Positions 53,096 through 62,392 of a stretch of 64,000 bases of DNA are shown here, piece by piece. The notes beneath the pieces are model-generated. The model made no database searches. It was not told the origin of the DNA and saw nothing but the letters and a program-made list of their open reading frames with translations. The translations under genes were made by a program, and so were the position numbers. Each line of letters opens with the position of its first letter. Within the stretch, counting starts at the first letter, position 1. Location: NCBI RefSeq assembly GCF_004028155.1, contig NZ_SBII01000012.1:1-64000 (forward strand). Direction: 5' to 3'. This stretch comes from Flavobacterium cerinum. Lineage in GTDB: Bacteria > Bacteroidota > Bacteroidia > Flavobacteriales > Flavobacteriaceae.

Positions 53096-53788
53096 TTATT
53101 CGTAATTCCTGTTGGCTACAGCGGTTTTAACTGCATTAAAGTTTTTAACCACACCCTGAAATGTTTTGCTTCTATAGCTGTCTGTAAGTTCGCCTTCTAC
53201 AGATGACAGTAGTGAATTAGGGTCTACTTTTACTGTAGATTTACTTTTACCCGCTGTCTGGTTTGTAGCTGCTGCGATTAGGTTTTGTGTTTCGGCAGCC
53301 GGGAGTAAAACTGTAGGTTCTTTTTTATCTGTTACTGCAAGCGCCTCCTTGTTTACAACAACTGTATTTTGTATCGTTACAGCTTTTCCGTTTGTGGCAG
53401 CATTTACTCTTTTAGTAGTTGTAGCCGCTACTGCTTTTTGATTTCTTACCGGAGCAGTTATTACGTCCTGATTTTTTATTTCCGGAACAGTAACCTGATT
53501 ATCTTCTTGTTCAATTTGAGCTTCTACAGGGTGATCTACAGTTACAACAGCATCTTCTGTTTTTATAATTCCGTTACCGTTATTTTCTTTCTCCTGCTTT
53601 AAGAACAATGATCCAACCAGCAGGAATACTAAAAAACTCGCTACCATATACATCCATGTCCTGTTTGGTTTTTTCTTCTCAGTAACCGAAAGCATCGCAT
53701 CAAGCCTATCCCATGCCATCTCAGTGGGCTGAATGGTTCTTTGCTCCAGCTTCTTTTTAAAATCCTTTTCTAATTTATTCGGTTCCAT
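53096..53788 (-). CDS. Putative anti-sigma factor (single-pass membrane protein)
   Basis: This 230-residue protein has a cytosolic N terminus (NKLEKDFKKKLEQRTIQPTEMAWDRLDAML), one helix at about residues 45-62 (WMYMVASFLVFLLVGSLFL), and a periplasmic region of about 165 residues that is low in complexity and rich in T, V and N. Its start overlaps the sigma factor gene by 14 bases. This topology and coupling fit an anti-sigma factor, but no zinc or FecR motif is seen, so the role is inferred from context. Confidence 0.7.
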   Translation of the reverse strand: MEPNKLEKDFKKKLEQRTIQPTEMAWDRLDAMLSVTEKKKPNRTWMYMVASFLVFLLVGSLFLKQEKENNGNGIIKTEDAVVTVDHPVEAQIEQEDNQVTVPEIKNQDVITAPVRNQKAVAATTTKRVNAATNGKAVTIQNTVVVNKEALAVTDKKEPTVLLPAAETQNLIAAATNQTAGKSKSTVKVDPNSLLSSVEGELTDSYRSKTFQGVVKNFNAVKTAVANRNYE

Positions 53789-54335
53789 TGTCGTAATTCT
53801 TTAATTTGTTAATCTGCTCCTTCAACATCTTCCTTGCATGCGATAATTGCGATTTTGATGTACCTTCATTAATCCCCAGCATCTTTGCTATCTCCTGATG
53901 TTTAAATCCTTCTATCGCATAAAGGTTAAACACCATTTTATATCCATCCGGTAAACTGTCTATTAGCGACTGTATGTCTTCAACCGAGAAATGACTTTCT
54001 ATATTATTAAAGGTGTCTTCTACAAAAAACTCATCTTCCAGAAAACTCACCTTTTTTTGAACTCTCAAAAAAGAGATACATTCGTTCACCATTATTCTTC
54101 TCACCCAACCTTCAAAACTCCCCTTATGCTCAAATGCTTTAAGGTTTGTAAATACTTTCATGAAAGCAGTTATCATTATGTCTTCTGCCTGCTGTACATC
54201 TTTAACATACTGCCTGCAGATGCTCAGCATCTTTGGCGCATGCTTGGAGTAGATCTTCTGCTGTGCATGCCGATTGTTATCAACTGCCAGTGCAATAATC
54301 TCTCTCTCTTCCTGATGTAAGGCTATTACTTTCAA
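53775..54335 (-). CDS. ECF-type RNA polymerase sigma factor
   Basis: This 186-residue protein has sigma region 2 (YSKHAPKMLSICRQYVKDVQQAEDIMITAFMKVFTNLKAFEHKGSFEGWVRRIMVNECISFLR). Region 4 reads SLPDGYKMVFNLYAIEGFKHQEIAKMLGINEGTSKSQLSHARKMLKEQI. It directs transcription of an envelope regulon, probably including the outer-membrane protein two genes downstream. The start is a TTG at 54335, since the flavobacterial-type N terminus (KVIALHQEEREIIALA) lies upstream of any ATG. Confidence 0.9.
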   Translation of the reverse strand: MKVIALHQEEREIIALAVDNNRHAQQKIYSKHAPKMLSICRQYVKDVQQAEDIMITAFMKVFTNLKAFEHKGSFEGWVRRIMVNECISFLRVQKKVSFLEDEFFVEDTFNNIESHFSVEDIQSLIDSLPDGYKMVFNLYAIEGFKHQEIAKMLGINEGTSKSQLSHARKMLKEQINKLKNYDNGTE

Positions 54336-54491
54336 AGCGTTTGGTTGTTTGGTTTATTAATAGTCTCCTAAAACATTATCAGGAAAACTAAAATTCGATT
54401 GGTGCTGCACAATTTGTCAATTACTAACCGACTTCTATTAGCATAGACGAGCCAACCTTAAAAAGGGTTGCACGGTAGTGTAAAATATTTT

Positions 54492-54499
54492 CAAATATA
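54492..54499 (-). promoter_or_regulatory. Possible -7 promoter element of the sigma operon
   Basis: TATATTTG on the minus strand fits TAnnTTTG, 157 bases upstream of the sigma start, implying a long leader. Confidence 0.4.
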
Positions 54500-54558
54500 A
54501 TGACATTAAAAAATAACTAACTGATAATCAGTCTAAAATATTGAAATAAATTTTACAA

Positions 54559-54589
54559 AAAAAGACTGCTCTATTGAAGCAGTCTTTTA
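54559..54589 (-). terminator. Terminator of the polyprenyl synthase gene
   Basis: AAAGACTGCT and AGCAGTCTTT form a 10-bp stem around 7 bases. On the minus strand it is followed by a T-run. Confidence 0.85.
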
Positions 54590-54661
54590 AAAGAAACAAC
54601 TTTTTGGGTTGTTTTTATATTTTTAAGAGGTAAAACTCTCACTTCAAGTGCTATTAGATAA

Positions 54662-55639
54662 TTATATCTTTCTTTCAATAACATAATTCACCATAAGTAC
54701 TAAAGCATCTTTATAGATGGAAGAAGGATAATCTGCTAAAAGCAATAGTGCTTCTTCTCTAAATTGAGACATTCGCTGCTCAGCATAATCCAGTCCTTTA
54801 CTTTTCTTTACAAAAGCAATAACCTCTTTAACGCGCTTTTTATCTTTATTATGATTTTTAACCGAATTGATTATCCACTTCTTTTCTTCTTTAGTACAGT
54901 TATTAAGTGTATAAATAAGAGGAAGCGTCATCTTTTGTTCTTTGATATCTATTCCGGTAGGCTTACCAATAGCATCATCTGTATAATCAAAAAGGTCATC
55001 CTTTATCTGGAAAGCCATACCTATTAGTTCTCCAAACTTTCTCATTTTCTCAGTATGCCCTCCTTCGGGATCAACAGAGCATGCACCAAGCGAGCAGCAT
55101 GCCGCAATTAGCGTCGCTGTCTTTTGGCGTATAATTTCATAGTAAATATCTTCGGTAATATCCAGCCTGCGTGCTTTTTCAATTTGCAGCAGTTCACCTT
55201 CACTCATTTCCCTAACAGCAACCGATATGATTCTTAAAAGATCAAAGTCACCATTATCTATAGATAATAAAAGTCCTTTAGATAATAAGTAATCACCTAC
55301 CAGTACAGCAATCTTGTTTTTCCACAATGCATTAATTGAGAAAAATCCTCTGCGCCTGTTACTGTCATCTACAACATCATCATGTACCAGCGTAGCTGTA
55401 TGGATAAGTTCTATTACAGATGCTCCTCTATAGGTACGTTCGTTCACCATGCCTTCACTTACCATTTTAGCGGTAAGAAAAACAAACATAGGACGCATTT
55501 GTTTACCTTTTCGGTTAACTATATAATAGGTAATTCGGTTAAGCAATGCCACTTTTGAAGACATAGACTCGTGGAACTTTTTCTCGAAAAGTTCCATTTC
55601 TTCCATGATGGGCTGCTTAATCTGCTCTGTAATCTTCAT
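54662..55639 (-). CDS. Polyprenyl diphosphate synthase (IspB-like)
   Basis: This 325-residue trans-prenyltransferase has the first Asp-rich motif D87-D-V-V-D91 (in LVHDDVVDDSNRRRG) and the second in FQIKDDLFDYTDD, plus the substrate site GKQMRP. It should elongate isoprenoid chains, most likely the side chain of menaquinone; exact chain length cannot be read. A TATATTTG promoter box lies 7 bases before the ATG. Confidence 0.92.
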   Translation of the reverse strand: MKITEQIKQPIMEEMELFEKKFHESMSSKVALLNRITYYIVNRKGKQMRPMFVFLTAKMVSEGMVNERTYRGASVIELIHTATLVHDDVVDDSNRRRGFFSINALWKNKIAVLVGDYLLSKGLLLSIDNGDFDLLRIISVAVREMSEGELLQIEKARRLDITEDIYYEIIRQKTATLIAACCSLGACSVDPEGGHTEKMRKFGELIGMAFQIKDDLFDYTDDAIGKPTGIDIKEQKMTLPLIYTLNNCTKEEKKWIINSVKNHNKDKKRVKEVIAFVKKSKGLDYAEQRMSQFREEALLLLADYPSSIYKDALVLMVNYVIERKI

Positions 55640-55646
55640 TGCGGCT

Positions 55647-55654
55647 CAAATATA
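55647..55654 (-). promoter_or_regulatory. -7 promoter element of the polyprenyl synthase gene
   Basis: TATATTTG ends 7 bases before the ATG. Transcription should begin at or next to the start codon. Confidence 0.5.
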
Positions 55655-55673
55655 GCAAATAGTTTTGTAAGGC

Positions 55674-56729
55674 TTATGGGTTTACTGTTTCGTTTTTGTT
55701 AGCAAGCTGTCCACAGGCAGCATCAATATCCTTACCTCGGCTGCGGCGCACTTTTACTACGATGTCATTCCTTTCTAAAGCTCTTATATATGCATCAATT
55801 GTTTCCTGGTCTGCCTGCTGAAACTCGCCATCATCAATTGGGTTATATTCTATAAGGTTAACTTTACATGGAACATACCTGCAAAACTTTACTAAAGCAT
55901 CAATATCTTCTTTACGGTCATTTATATCTTTCCAAACCACATACTCATACGTAACACGGCTTTTAGTTTTACTATACCAGTATTCTAATGATTCACGAAG
56001 ATCTGCCAACGGAAAATTTGAACTAAAAGGCATAATCTTAGAACGAACTTCGTCTATACCCGAATGTAATGAAACTGCCAGTTTAAAGCGAACTTCATCA
56101 TCAGCAAGTTTTTTTATCATCTTAGGAAGTCCTGATGTAGAAACGGTAATACGCTTTGGCGACATACCCAATCCTTCAGGCGACGTGATCTTATCTATTG
56201 CCTTAAGCACATTATTATAGTTCATAAGCGGTTCGCCCATCCCCATAAATACAATGTTAGATAATGGTCTGTTATGATACAAACGGCTTTCGCTGTCTAT
56301 AGATGCTACCTGGTCATAAATTTCGTCAGGATTAAGGTTTCGCATACGCTTAAGCCTTGCCGTAGCACAAAAGTTACAATCCAAACTGCAGCCTACCTGA
56401 CTGGATACACAGGCTGTAGTACGTGTCTTTGTTGGTATAAGTACCGACTCTACTACTAAACCATCATGAAGACGCACTGCATTTTTCACAGTACCATCTG
56501 TACTTCGCTGCATTTGGTCTACATGGATGTGGTTGATAACAAAATTATCTTCCAGCATTTGCCTTGTAGCCTTTGCCACATTGGTCATATCCTCAAAAGT
56601 ATGGGCATTTTTGCTCCACAACCATTCGTATACCTGGTTGCCCCGAAATGCCTTATCGCCATTTGTTATAAAAAAATCGCGCAGCTCCTCTTTTGTAAGC
56701 GCCCTAATATCTTTCTTCTCCGTTTGCAT
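55674..56729 (-). CDS. rlmN: Dual-specificity RNA methyltransferase RlmN
   Basis: This 351-residue radical-SAM enzyme methylates C2 of A2503 in 23S rRNA and of A37 in some tRNAs. The [4Fe-4S] cysteines are C114-x3-C118-x2-C121 (CSLDCNFC), the second catalytic Cys is near residue 339 (AACGQL), and NIVFMGMGEPLMNYNNV and VRRSRGKDIDAACGQL are signatures. A TACCTTTG box ends only 4 bases before the ATG. Confidence 0.96.
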   Translation of the reverse strand: MQTEKKDIRALTKEELRDFFITNGDKAFRGNQVYEWLWSKNAHTFEDMTNVAKATRQMLEDNFVINHIHVDQMQRSTDGTVKNAVRLHDGLVVESVLIPTKTRTTACVSSQVGCSLDCNFCATARLKRMRNLNPDEIYDQVASIDSESRLYHNRPLSNIVFMGMGEPLMNYNNVLKAIDKITSPEGLGMSPKRITVSTSGLPKMIKKLADDEVRFKLAVSLHSGIDEVRSKIMPFSSNFPLADLRESLEYWYSKTKSRVTYEYVVWKDINDRKEDIDALVKFCRYVPCKVNLIEYNPIDDGEFQQADQETIDAYIRALERNDIVVKVRRSRGKDIDAACGQLANKNETVNP

Positions 56730-56733
56730 AGTG

Positions 56734-56741
56734 CAAAGGTA
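56734..56741 (-). promoter_or_regulatory. -7 promoter element of rlmN
   Basis: TACCTTTG is an exact TAnnTTTG match, with only four bases between it and the ATG. The mRNA is predicted to be leaderless. Confidence 0.55.
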
Positions 56742-56776
56742 GTAACTATTTACTAATTATTTATTTCGCACTAAAA

Positions 56777-58393
56777 CTACTCTTTAACAAGCTTATAATT
56801 ACCTGATTTACCACCAGCATCAATTACTTTTAAAATATAAATACCGTTTGCTGTACCCGTAAGGTCAATAGTATTATCCCCAGATGTTAATCCACCTGTT
56901 TTTACCAAATGCCCAACTACATCATACAAACTGTATTGTGCCGATGCACTTATTGTTACTGTAAAAATACCAGCAGAAGGATTAGGATAAACGGTTACCA
57001 ACTCTTGTTTTACATCCTTTAAAGATGCAGTAGGATTAAGCCTGTAATTTACCGTCATTGCATTTGTATTATTCGGATCAAGCCAGTTTTTAAGTCGGAC
57101 TTCAGAAGTAGGACCTTCATCCCACGATATACCGAATCTTCCATAAACATCAAACCCTCCATTACCGCTAAGTCCGTTACATTCAGATGATCCTCCATAA
57201 AGCTGCCCTATTATTCTGCCGTTATTATCAAATAGAGGTGATCCAGACGAGCCGCCTTCGGTCACTCCATAATCCCAGCTTTCAATATTCCACATGTACT
57301 GGCCTTCGCTATTATCTATAGTTGGTGACTGAAGATCCCTAGATACTTTCATAATATCACCCGACGGGTGGTGGATACCAAATGTAGATGCAGGCGGAAC
57401 TTCGCTTCTGCTCCAGCCAGCCCATACTATATTCCAGTTGGAAGGAATAGCAGCCGTTATTTTTAATAACAGGAAATCACTTTTGCCTCGTTTTGCCTTT
57501 AGTTCAGCACCGCTTAACGTTTGGTAATAATTAGGCGCATTTGTAGTACTTGGAGTATTTTGGGCACAAACAGGGTTAGGGCTTATCCAGTTAAAACGGA
57601 ATGCCCATTGCGATAAATTACCGGCATAACAATGATTTGCCGTTAAGAAATAAGGTGTTCCATCATTAGTAACATTGTTTATCAATGCTCCTGTACAAAA
57701 GCTCGAGTTATTTACAATAATAAGTCCTACCGATTTTTTATTAATGTCTTTTAAGTCATCAATACCTGCCATAGAACAGTTTACATCATAATTACAGTTA
57801 CCAGATACGTTTAGATCTTGATCCGGAGATTTGGCAAAATTACCTACTGTTCTATAACCATGAATAACTTTAAATATTTCCAGTTTTCCCGCTCCCGCAA
57901 CAGCAGCAGGCTCATAATATTCGATCCATATATCATCACCGGTAACCATCCAGGTACCTAAAACACGCTCATCATTATTCTGTCCTGCGTCATATGCTCC
58001 AAGCAGATCTGACCTGTCACTATTATACAAATACACATTTGCACCTTTAGGCATATAATAATCACTAAACAGGAAATTTATTGTTTTAGCACCTTTAGAC
58101 ACATAGTGTATTCTCCACACTCTATCACCATTTGGCAAAATGGTCCACACACCACTATTAGTCAAATTATTGTCTACTAAAAACTCAAATCCATAACGCC
58201 ATGGTTTATCTTTTTGCTTGTCATTAGCAGCATCTTCTTTCTGCAGTGCTTCTAAATCAAATTTTGGCATAACAACAGCCTTTACATCTGCCAGTTCTGT
58301 TATTTCCCAACTCTTTGGCTGACCTTCGTTAGTTACCTGGCTGTAGCCAATACTTATAAACAAAAGAAAAAGGAGTGTAATTTTAAGCTTCAT
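56777..58393 (-). CDS. T9SS-secreted trypsin-like serine protease (lysyl-endopeptidase-like)
   Basis: This 538-residue protein has a signal peptide (KITLLFLLFISIGYSQ) and a propeptide-like N-terminal part (about 21-195). A chymotrypsin-fold protease follows, with His254 (LTANHC), Asp306 (KSDFLLLK) and Ser383 (GGSSGSPLF), and disulfide cysteines as in Achromobacter-type lysyl endopeptidases. The C-terminal T9SS sorting domain starts near 465 (VYPNPSAGIFTV) and ends NGIYILKVID...YKLVKE. It is secreted through the gliding-linked T9SS. Cleavage specificity is not certain. Confidence 0.9.
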   Translation of the reverse strand: MKLKITLLFLLFISIGYSQVTNEGQPKSWEITELADVKAVVMPKFDLEALQKEDAANDKQKDKPWRYGFEFLVDNNLTNSGVWTILPNGDRVWRIHYVSKGAKTINFLFSDYYMPKGANVYLYNSDRSDLLGAYDAGQNNDERVLGTWMVTGDDIWIEYYEPAAVAGAGKLEIFKVIHGYRTVGNFAKSPDQDLNVSGNCNYDVNCSMAGIDDLKDINKKSVGLIIVNNSSFCTGALINNVTNDGTPYFLTANHCYAGNLSQWAFRFNWISPNPVCAQNTPSTTNAPNYYQTLSGAELKAKRGKSDFLLLKITAAIPSNWNIVWAGWSRSEVPPASTFGIHHPSGDIMKVSRDLQSPTIDNSEGQYMWNIESWDYGVTEGGSSGSPLFDNNGRIIGQLYGGSSECNGLSGNGGFDVYGRFGISWDEGPTSEVRLKNWLDPNNTNAMTVNYRLNPTASLKDVKQELVTVYPNPSAGIFTVTISASAQYSLYDVVGHLVKTGGLTSGDNTIDLTGTANGIYILKVIDAGGKSGNYKLVKE

Positions 58394-58489
58394 TATCTTG
58401 ATTTTAAGACAGTAAAAATAAAAGTTTTTATGTTAAATAAACCTACTGCTTAAATTTATTCTAAATAATTATCATCATAGCATATTTAT

Positions 58490-58497
58490 TAACTTTG
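58490..58497 (+). promoter_or_regulatory. -7 promoter element of the O-methyltransferase gene
   Basis: TAACTTTG is an exact TAnnTTTG match, 14 bases before the ATG, giving a leader of about 8 bases. Confidence 0.55.
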
Positions 58498-58511
58498 CAA
58501 AAAACATTACA

Positions 58512-59153
58512 ATGCATTTTATATCTGAAGAGCTGGAAAATTATGCTGCTTTACATAGTGAAGACGAGCCGGAATTATTAATAGCACTACACAAAGAAAC
58601 CCATCAAAAAATATTACAGCCAAGAATGCTTAGCGGGCATTTTCAGGGAAGGATTTTAAGTATGATTTCTAAACTTATCAATCCTGAGCATATTTTAGAA
58701 ATAGGCACTTATACAGGCTATGCTACCTTATGCCTTGCTGAAGGATTAAAAGAAAATGGTACTATTGACACCCTGGATATTAATGAAGAATTGTATGATT
58801 TTCAACGAAAGTATTTTGACCTTTCGCCTTGGAAAAATCAGATAATACAGCACTTAGGCGATGCTGTCGAGATTATCCCAATACTGGATAAAAAATTTGA
58901 TCTTGTTTTTATTGATGCCGATAAAGAAAACTACATTGCCTATTTTAACATTGTAGTACCTATGATGAAAAAAGGAGGTATCATATTATCTGACAATGTA
59001 TTGTGGAGCGGAAAAGTATTAGAACCGCTAAAGCCAAACGACAAAAGCACGCCTATACTTTTAGAGTACAATAAACTTTTAAAAGACGATCCAAGAGTAG
59101 AGACAGTATTACTGCCTATTCGTGATGGTCTAACGGTTAGCAGGGTTATTTAA
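58512..59153 (+). CDS. O-methyltransferase (catechol/caffeoyl-CoA type)
   Basis: This 213-residue protein has SAM motif HILEIGTYTGYATLCLAEGL (about 59-78), acidic TIDTLDINEEL, and the metal-site stretch FDLVFIDADKENYIAYF followed by GGIILSDNVLWSGKV. This is the methyltransferase_3 family that uses a divalent metal and methylates a hydroxyl group. Its substrate is unknown. Its stop overlaps the stop of the convergent PAP2 gene by four bases. Confidence 0.92.
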   Translation: MHFISEELENYAALHSEDEPELLIALHKETHQKILQPRMLSGHFQGRILSMISKLINPEHILEIGTYTGYATLCLAEGLKENGTIDTLDINEELYDFQRKYFDLSPWKNQIIQHLGDAVEIIPILDKKFDLVFIDADKENYIAYFNIVVPMMKKGGIILSDNVLWSGKVLEPLKPNDKSTPILLEYNKLLKDDPRVETVLLPIRDGLTVSRVI

Positions 59154-59725
59154 ACGCCCTGCTCTCCTTGAAAATACCTGTTTCTTAAATAGATATACAA
59201 TTTAAGGATAAGAAAACCGGTTAAAAGCCCAAGGCAGTAACCTGCCAGAATATCTCCAGGGTAGTGAAGTCCAAGATAAATACGGCTGTAAGCAAATACT
59301 AAAGGCCATAAAAAGATAAAGCCCATATATTTATAGTAGCGTCTTAGTACCATAAATAAAAAGAAAGCTGAGGCCATTGAATTTGAAGCATGCCCAGACA
59401 CAAAACTGAAGGACTTTCTTTTCACCACTGCCCTTATAACATCTGCAATCTCAGGATTATTACACGGTCGAAGTCGCTGTACCGTATTCTTGATCAGGTT
59501 AGTAGCCTGATCTGTAAAAGCAACTAACAGGGCGATCATACCTACAATAAGTAATGTATGGCGCCATCCCAGCTTTTTATAAGCAAGATAACCTATAAAT
59601 AAAAAAACCGGAGTCCAGTAAATTTGTTTTGTAATAACTTTCCAAATAGGGTCAAAAGTCTCAGAGCCCAGGGAATTTAAATATACCAACAAATCCCGGT
59701 CCAGTTGCTGCAGTGTTTCAAGCAT
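59150..59725 (-). CDS. PAP2-family membrane phosphatase
   Basis: This 191-residue protein has about five helices and the three PAP2 motifs: KNTVQRLRP, FVSGHASNS and SRIYLGLHYPGD, with the catalytic His residues in the last two. Such enzymes remove phosphate from lipids such as undecaprenyl pyrophosphate or phosphatidate at the membrane. Which one cannot be told. It starts one base after the tatA stop, so the two are co-transcribed. Confidence 0.9.
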   Translation of the reverse strand: MLETLQQLDRDLLVYLNSLGSETFDPIWKVITKQIYWTPVFLFIGYLAYKKLGWRHTLLIVGMIALLVAFTDQATNLIKNTVQRLRPCNNPEIADVIRAVVKRKSFSFVSGHASNSMASAFFLFMVLRRYYKYMGFIFLWPLVFAYSRIYLGLHYPGDILAGYCLGLLTGFLILKLYIYLRNRYFQGEQGV

Positions 59726-59726
59726 A

Positions 59727-60023
59727 TTATCGATCTAAACGTTTTATTGGCCCTGTCATATCGTCTAAATTCTCTTTCATTTTATCAACCTCTCCTGTAA
59801 TATTTTTAGAAATATCTTCAGTACCTATTTCAGTAAATGTCTTTTTTATGCCATCAAGATCGGCACTTTTATGAATTTCACTTTTAATGTCGTTTGTAGC
59901 ATTCTTAAGCTGCTGCATCCCTTTACCAAGGCCGCGCGCAATTTCAGGTATCTTGTCAGAACCGAAAAGCATCAATACAATTAGTATAATGACGAAAAAC
60001 TCTCCTCCTCCTATTCCAAACAT
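59727..60023 (-). CDS. tatA: Twin-arginine translocase subunit TatA
   Basis: This 98-residue protein has the N-terminal helix FFVIILIVLMLFGSDKIPEIARGLGKGMQQLK with the FG hinge and the amphipathic helix typical of TatA/TatB. A charged tail follows. TatA in this phylum often stands apart from tatC, as here. The tail is longer than in a minimal TatA, so a TatB-like function cannot be excluded. A TACATTTG promoter box lies 20 bases upstream. Confidence 0.9.
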   Translation of the reverse strand: MFGIGGGEFFVIILIVLMLFGSDKIPEIARGLGKGMQQLKNATNDIKSEIHKSADLDGIKKTFTEIGTEDISKNITGEVDKMKENLDDMTGPIKRLDR

Positions 60024-60043
60024 AACTTCAAAATTTTAATATG

Positions 60044-60051
60044 CAAATGTA
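60044..60051 (-). promoter_or_regulatory. -7 promoter element of tatA
   Basis: TACATTTG on the minus strand fits TAnnTTTG, 20 bases before the ATG. Confidence 0.45.
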
Positions 60052-60130
60052 ATTATAATTACGTTTTTAATCTATCGCCAGATGTGGTTTTATCGTATTT
60101 AATCCTAATTTAACGTATAGGCATATTTAA

Positions 60131-62383
60131 TTATCCTCCAAACTGATCAAATTTTGAGTTACCCGCTTCTTTTGGCCATGTATTGTTTGTTACATCAATA
60201 TCAGCCGTTTGCAGTTTTGGGTCGATCACGATCTTTTTCACTGCCTTCTCGGTAGCAAAAACACGCGATGCCGTTTGGTTGTTTTTACGCCAAATCTGTA
60301 CAGGGAAAGTATTCATTTCTGTAGTACCGTCTTCAAAAGTAAGTTCAACAATTATAGGCATAAGCATATCTCCCGGCCTATCAAAAGTAACTTCATAAAA
60401 ATACTTGGGTGACTTTAATTTCGCTCTTTCCTCTGCAGAGAATTTCTCTTTAAGATAGCTATCCAGCAATTTCACATCGGCAGTTGCCAATGCTTTCTTC
60501 TCTTTTTTATTGCTATCAGACCCCTCTGCTACCATATAAACAAAAGGACCTTTGTCCTGGCCAAATCTCCCTTTTTTTACAGCATGGTCTTTCATTTCCT
60601 CAGGCTGTTTTTCTGTAACATAATACTGTTTCACTTCTTTGATACCAAGGTCTACATAATCTGTGGTATAAAACCATCCTCTCCAAAACCAGTCAAGATC
60701 TACTGCCGACGCATCTTCCATAGTCCTGAAAAAATCCTCAGGGGTTGGATGTTTGAACTTCCATCGCATAGCATAGGTTTTAAAAGCATGATCAAACAGT
60801 TCCCTGCCCATAATAACTTCACGAAGTATATTAAGACCTGTGGCAGGCTTAGCATAAGCATTAGCCCCAAATTGATGTATCGCTTCAGAGTTGGTCATTA
60901 TTGGTTCCAAAAATTTCTGGTCACCACTCATATAAGGAACAATTTTAGCTGCAGGGCCACGGCTTGACGGATAGTTTGGCATATACTCCTGTTCTGCTAA
61001 ATACTCCAGGAAAGTATTAAGGCCTTCGTCCATCCAGGTCCACTGTCTTTCATCAGAATTCACGATCATCGGAAAAAAATTGTGTCCTACTTCATGAATT
61101 ATAACACTTGTATTACCGTATTTAATCCTGTCACTCACAAAGCCTTTTTCATCAGGGCGCCCATAATTCCAACAGATCATCGGATATTCCATTCCCTGAT
61201 CTTCGGCAGAAACCGATATTGCTTTAGGGTACGGATAATCAAATGTATATTTAGAGTAGGTTTTTAAGGTATGTGCTACCACTTTTGTAGATGTTTCTCC
61301 CCAAAGCGGATTGGCTTCTTTAGGATATAATGAAATTGCCATTACCGTTTTCTCTGAAAGTTTCACTGCCATAGCATCATAAATAAACTTCCTTGAGGTA
61401 GAGAAAGCAAAATCCCTTACATTCTTAGCGTTGAATTTCCACGTTTTCTTTTTATCCGAAAATCCTTTTTCCGATTTTTCTGCTTCGTCCTGTGTTACAA
61501 TTACAACGGGCTTATCGAATGTTTTTTCTGCAAGCTGATAACGCTTTAATTGTTCCGCGGTTAACACCTCAGCCCTGTTTGTTAAATCTCCTGTACCATC
61601 CATAATATGGTCGGCAGGCACCGTTATACTTACCTCAAAGTTTCCAAAAGGAAGGGCAAACTCACCTGCGCCCCAAAACTGCATATTCTGCCACCCCTCT
61701 ACATCATTATAAACAGCCATCCTTGGGTAAAACTGTGCAATTACATACAGGTTATTATTGTCTTTATTAAAATGCTCGTAACCTGAACGACCGCCTACAA
61801 CCTGGTAATTATTAATATTATACCACCATTTTATAGAAAACGAAATTTTTTCTCCCGATTTTAAAGGTGCCGGCAAATCAATACGCATCATAGTTTGATT
61901 CACGACATACTTCATCGGCTTACCATTAGCATCCTGCACATACTCTAAATTAAAACCGCCTGCAAAATTATCTTCCATAAAGCGCCTCGAAAAATCATCC
62001 GGTTTATATGCGGGATCCATTTTCTGGCTTTCTACCAGCTTCGATTTAGAATCTTTTGTATTTATATTCTGATCCAGCTGCACCCACAAATATTCTAAAT
62101 TTTCGGGTGAGTTGTTATGATAGGTAATTGTTTCCTTACCATACAGTTTAGTATTTTTATCATCCAGTTCAATATCCATCTTATAGTCTGCCTGCTGCTG
62201 ATAGTAAGCAGGTCCCGGTGCCCCCGAAGCCGTTCGGAACATATTTGGCGTAGCCAAAAGATCATACATCTGGCTAAACTTATTAATATCGCCATGACCC
62301 GGTTCACGCTTTTGCGATGGTGTTTCCTGCGCTGTTAACTGTACAGAAACAAGTATTGATAATAGGTATAAAGATTTTTTCAT
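60131..62383 (-). CDS. Secreted M1-family metallopeptidase
   Basis: This 750-residue protein has a signal peptide (KKSLYLLSILVSVQLTAQ) and a gluzincin zinc site HEVGH (430-434) with the third ligand Glu in WTWMDEGLNTF (E453). The exopeptidase-type motif is GMEYP (397-401), where classical aminopeptidases have GMEN. N-terminal beta domain (about 60-260) and C-terminal helical part are as in M1 enzymes. It has no T9SS tail, so it is likely periplasmic. It starts 9 bases after the DUF6702 gene and is co-transcribed with it. Confidence 0.92.
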   Translation of the reverse strand: MKKSLYLLSILVSVQLTAQETPSQKREPGHGDINKFSQMYDLLATPNMFRTASGAPGPAYYQQQADYKMDIELDDKNTKLYGKETITYHNNSPENLEYLWVQLDQNINTKDSKSKLVESQKMDPAYKPDDFSRRFMEDNFAGGFNLEYVQDANGKPMKYVVNQTMMRIDLPAPLKSGEKISFSIKWWYNINNYQVVGGRSGYEHFNKDNNNLYVIAQFYPRMAVYNDVEGWQNMQFWGAGEFALPFGNFEVSITVPADHIMDGTGDLTNRAEVLTAEQLKRYQLAEKTFDKPVVIVTQDEAEKSEKGFSDKKKTWKFNAKNVRDFAFSTSRKFIYDAMAVKLSEKTVMAISLYPKEANPLWGETSTKVVAHTLKTYSKYTFDYPYPKAISVSAEDQGMEYPMICWNYGRPDEKGFVSDRIKYGNTSVIIHEVGHNFFPMIVNSDERQWTWMDEGLNTFLEYLAEQEYMPNYPSSRGPAAKIVPYMSGDQKFLEPIMTNSEAIHQFGANAYAKPATGLNILREVIMGRELFDHAFKTYAMRWKFKHPTPEDFFRTMEDASAVDLDWFWRGWFYTTDYVDLGIKEVKQYYVTEKQPEEMKDHAVKKGRFGQDKGPFVYMVAEGSDSNKKEKKALATADVKLLDSYLKEKFSAEERAKLKSPKYFYEVTFDRPGDMLMPIIVELTFEDGTTEMNTFPVQIWRKNNQTASRVFATEKAVKKIVIDPKLQTADIDVTNNTWPKEAGNSKFDQFGG

Positions 62384-62392
62384 GATACTATA

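Larger units (their letters stand above)
54336..54661. other. Intergenic region upstream of the sigma operon (326 bases)
   Basis: No gene is seen. It holds a TATATTTG box for the sigma operon at 54492-54499 and the terminator of the polyprenyl synthase gene at 54559-54589. Confidence 0.6.
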
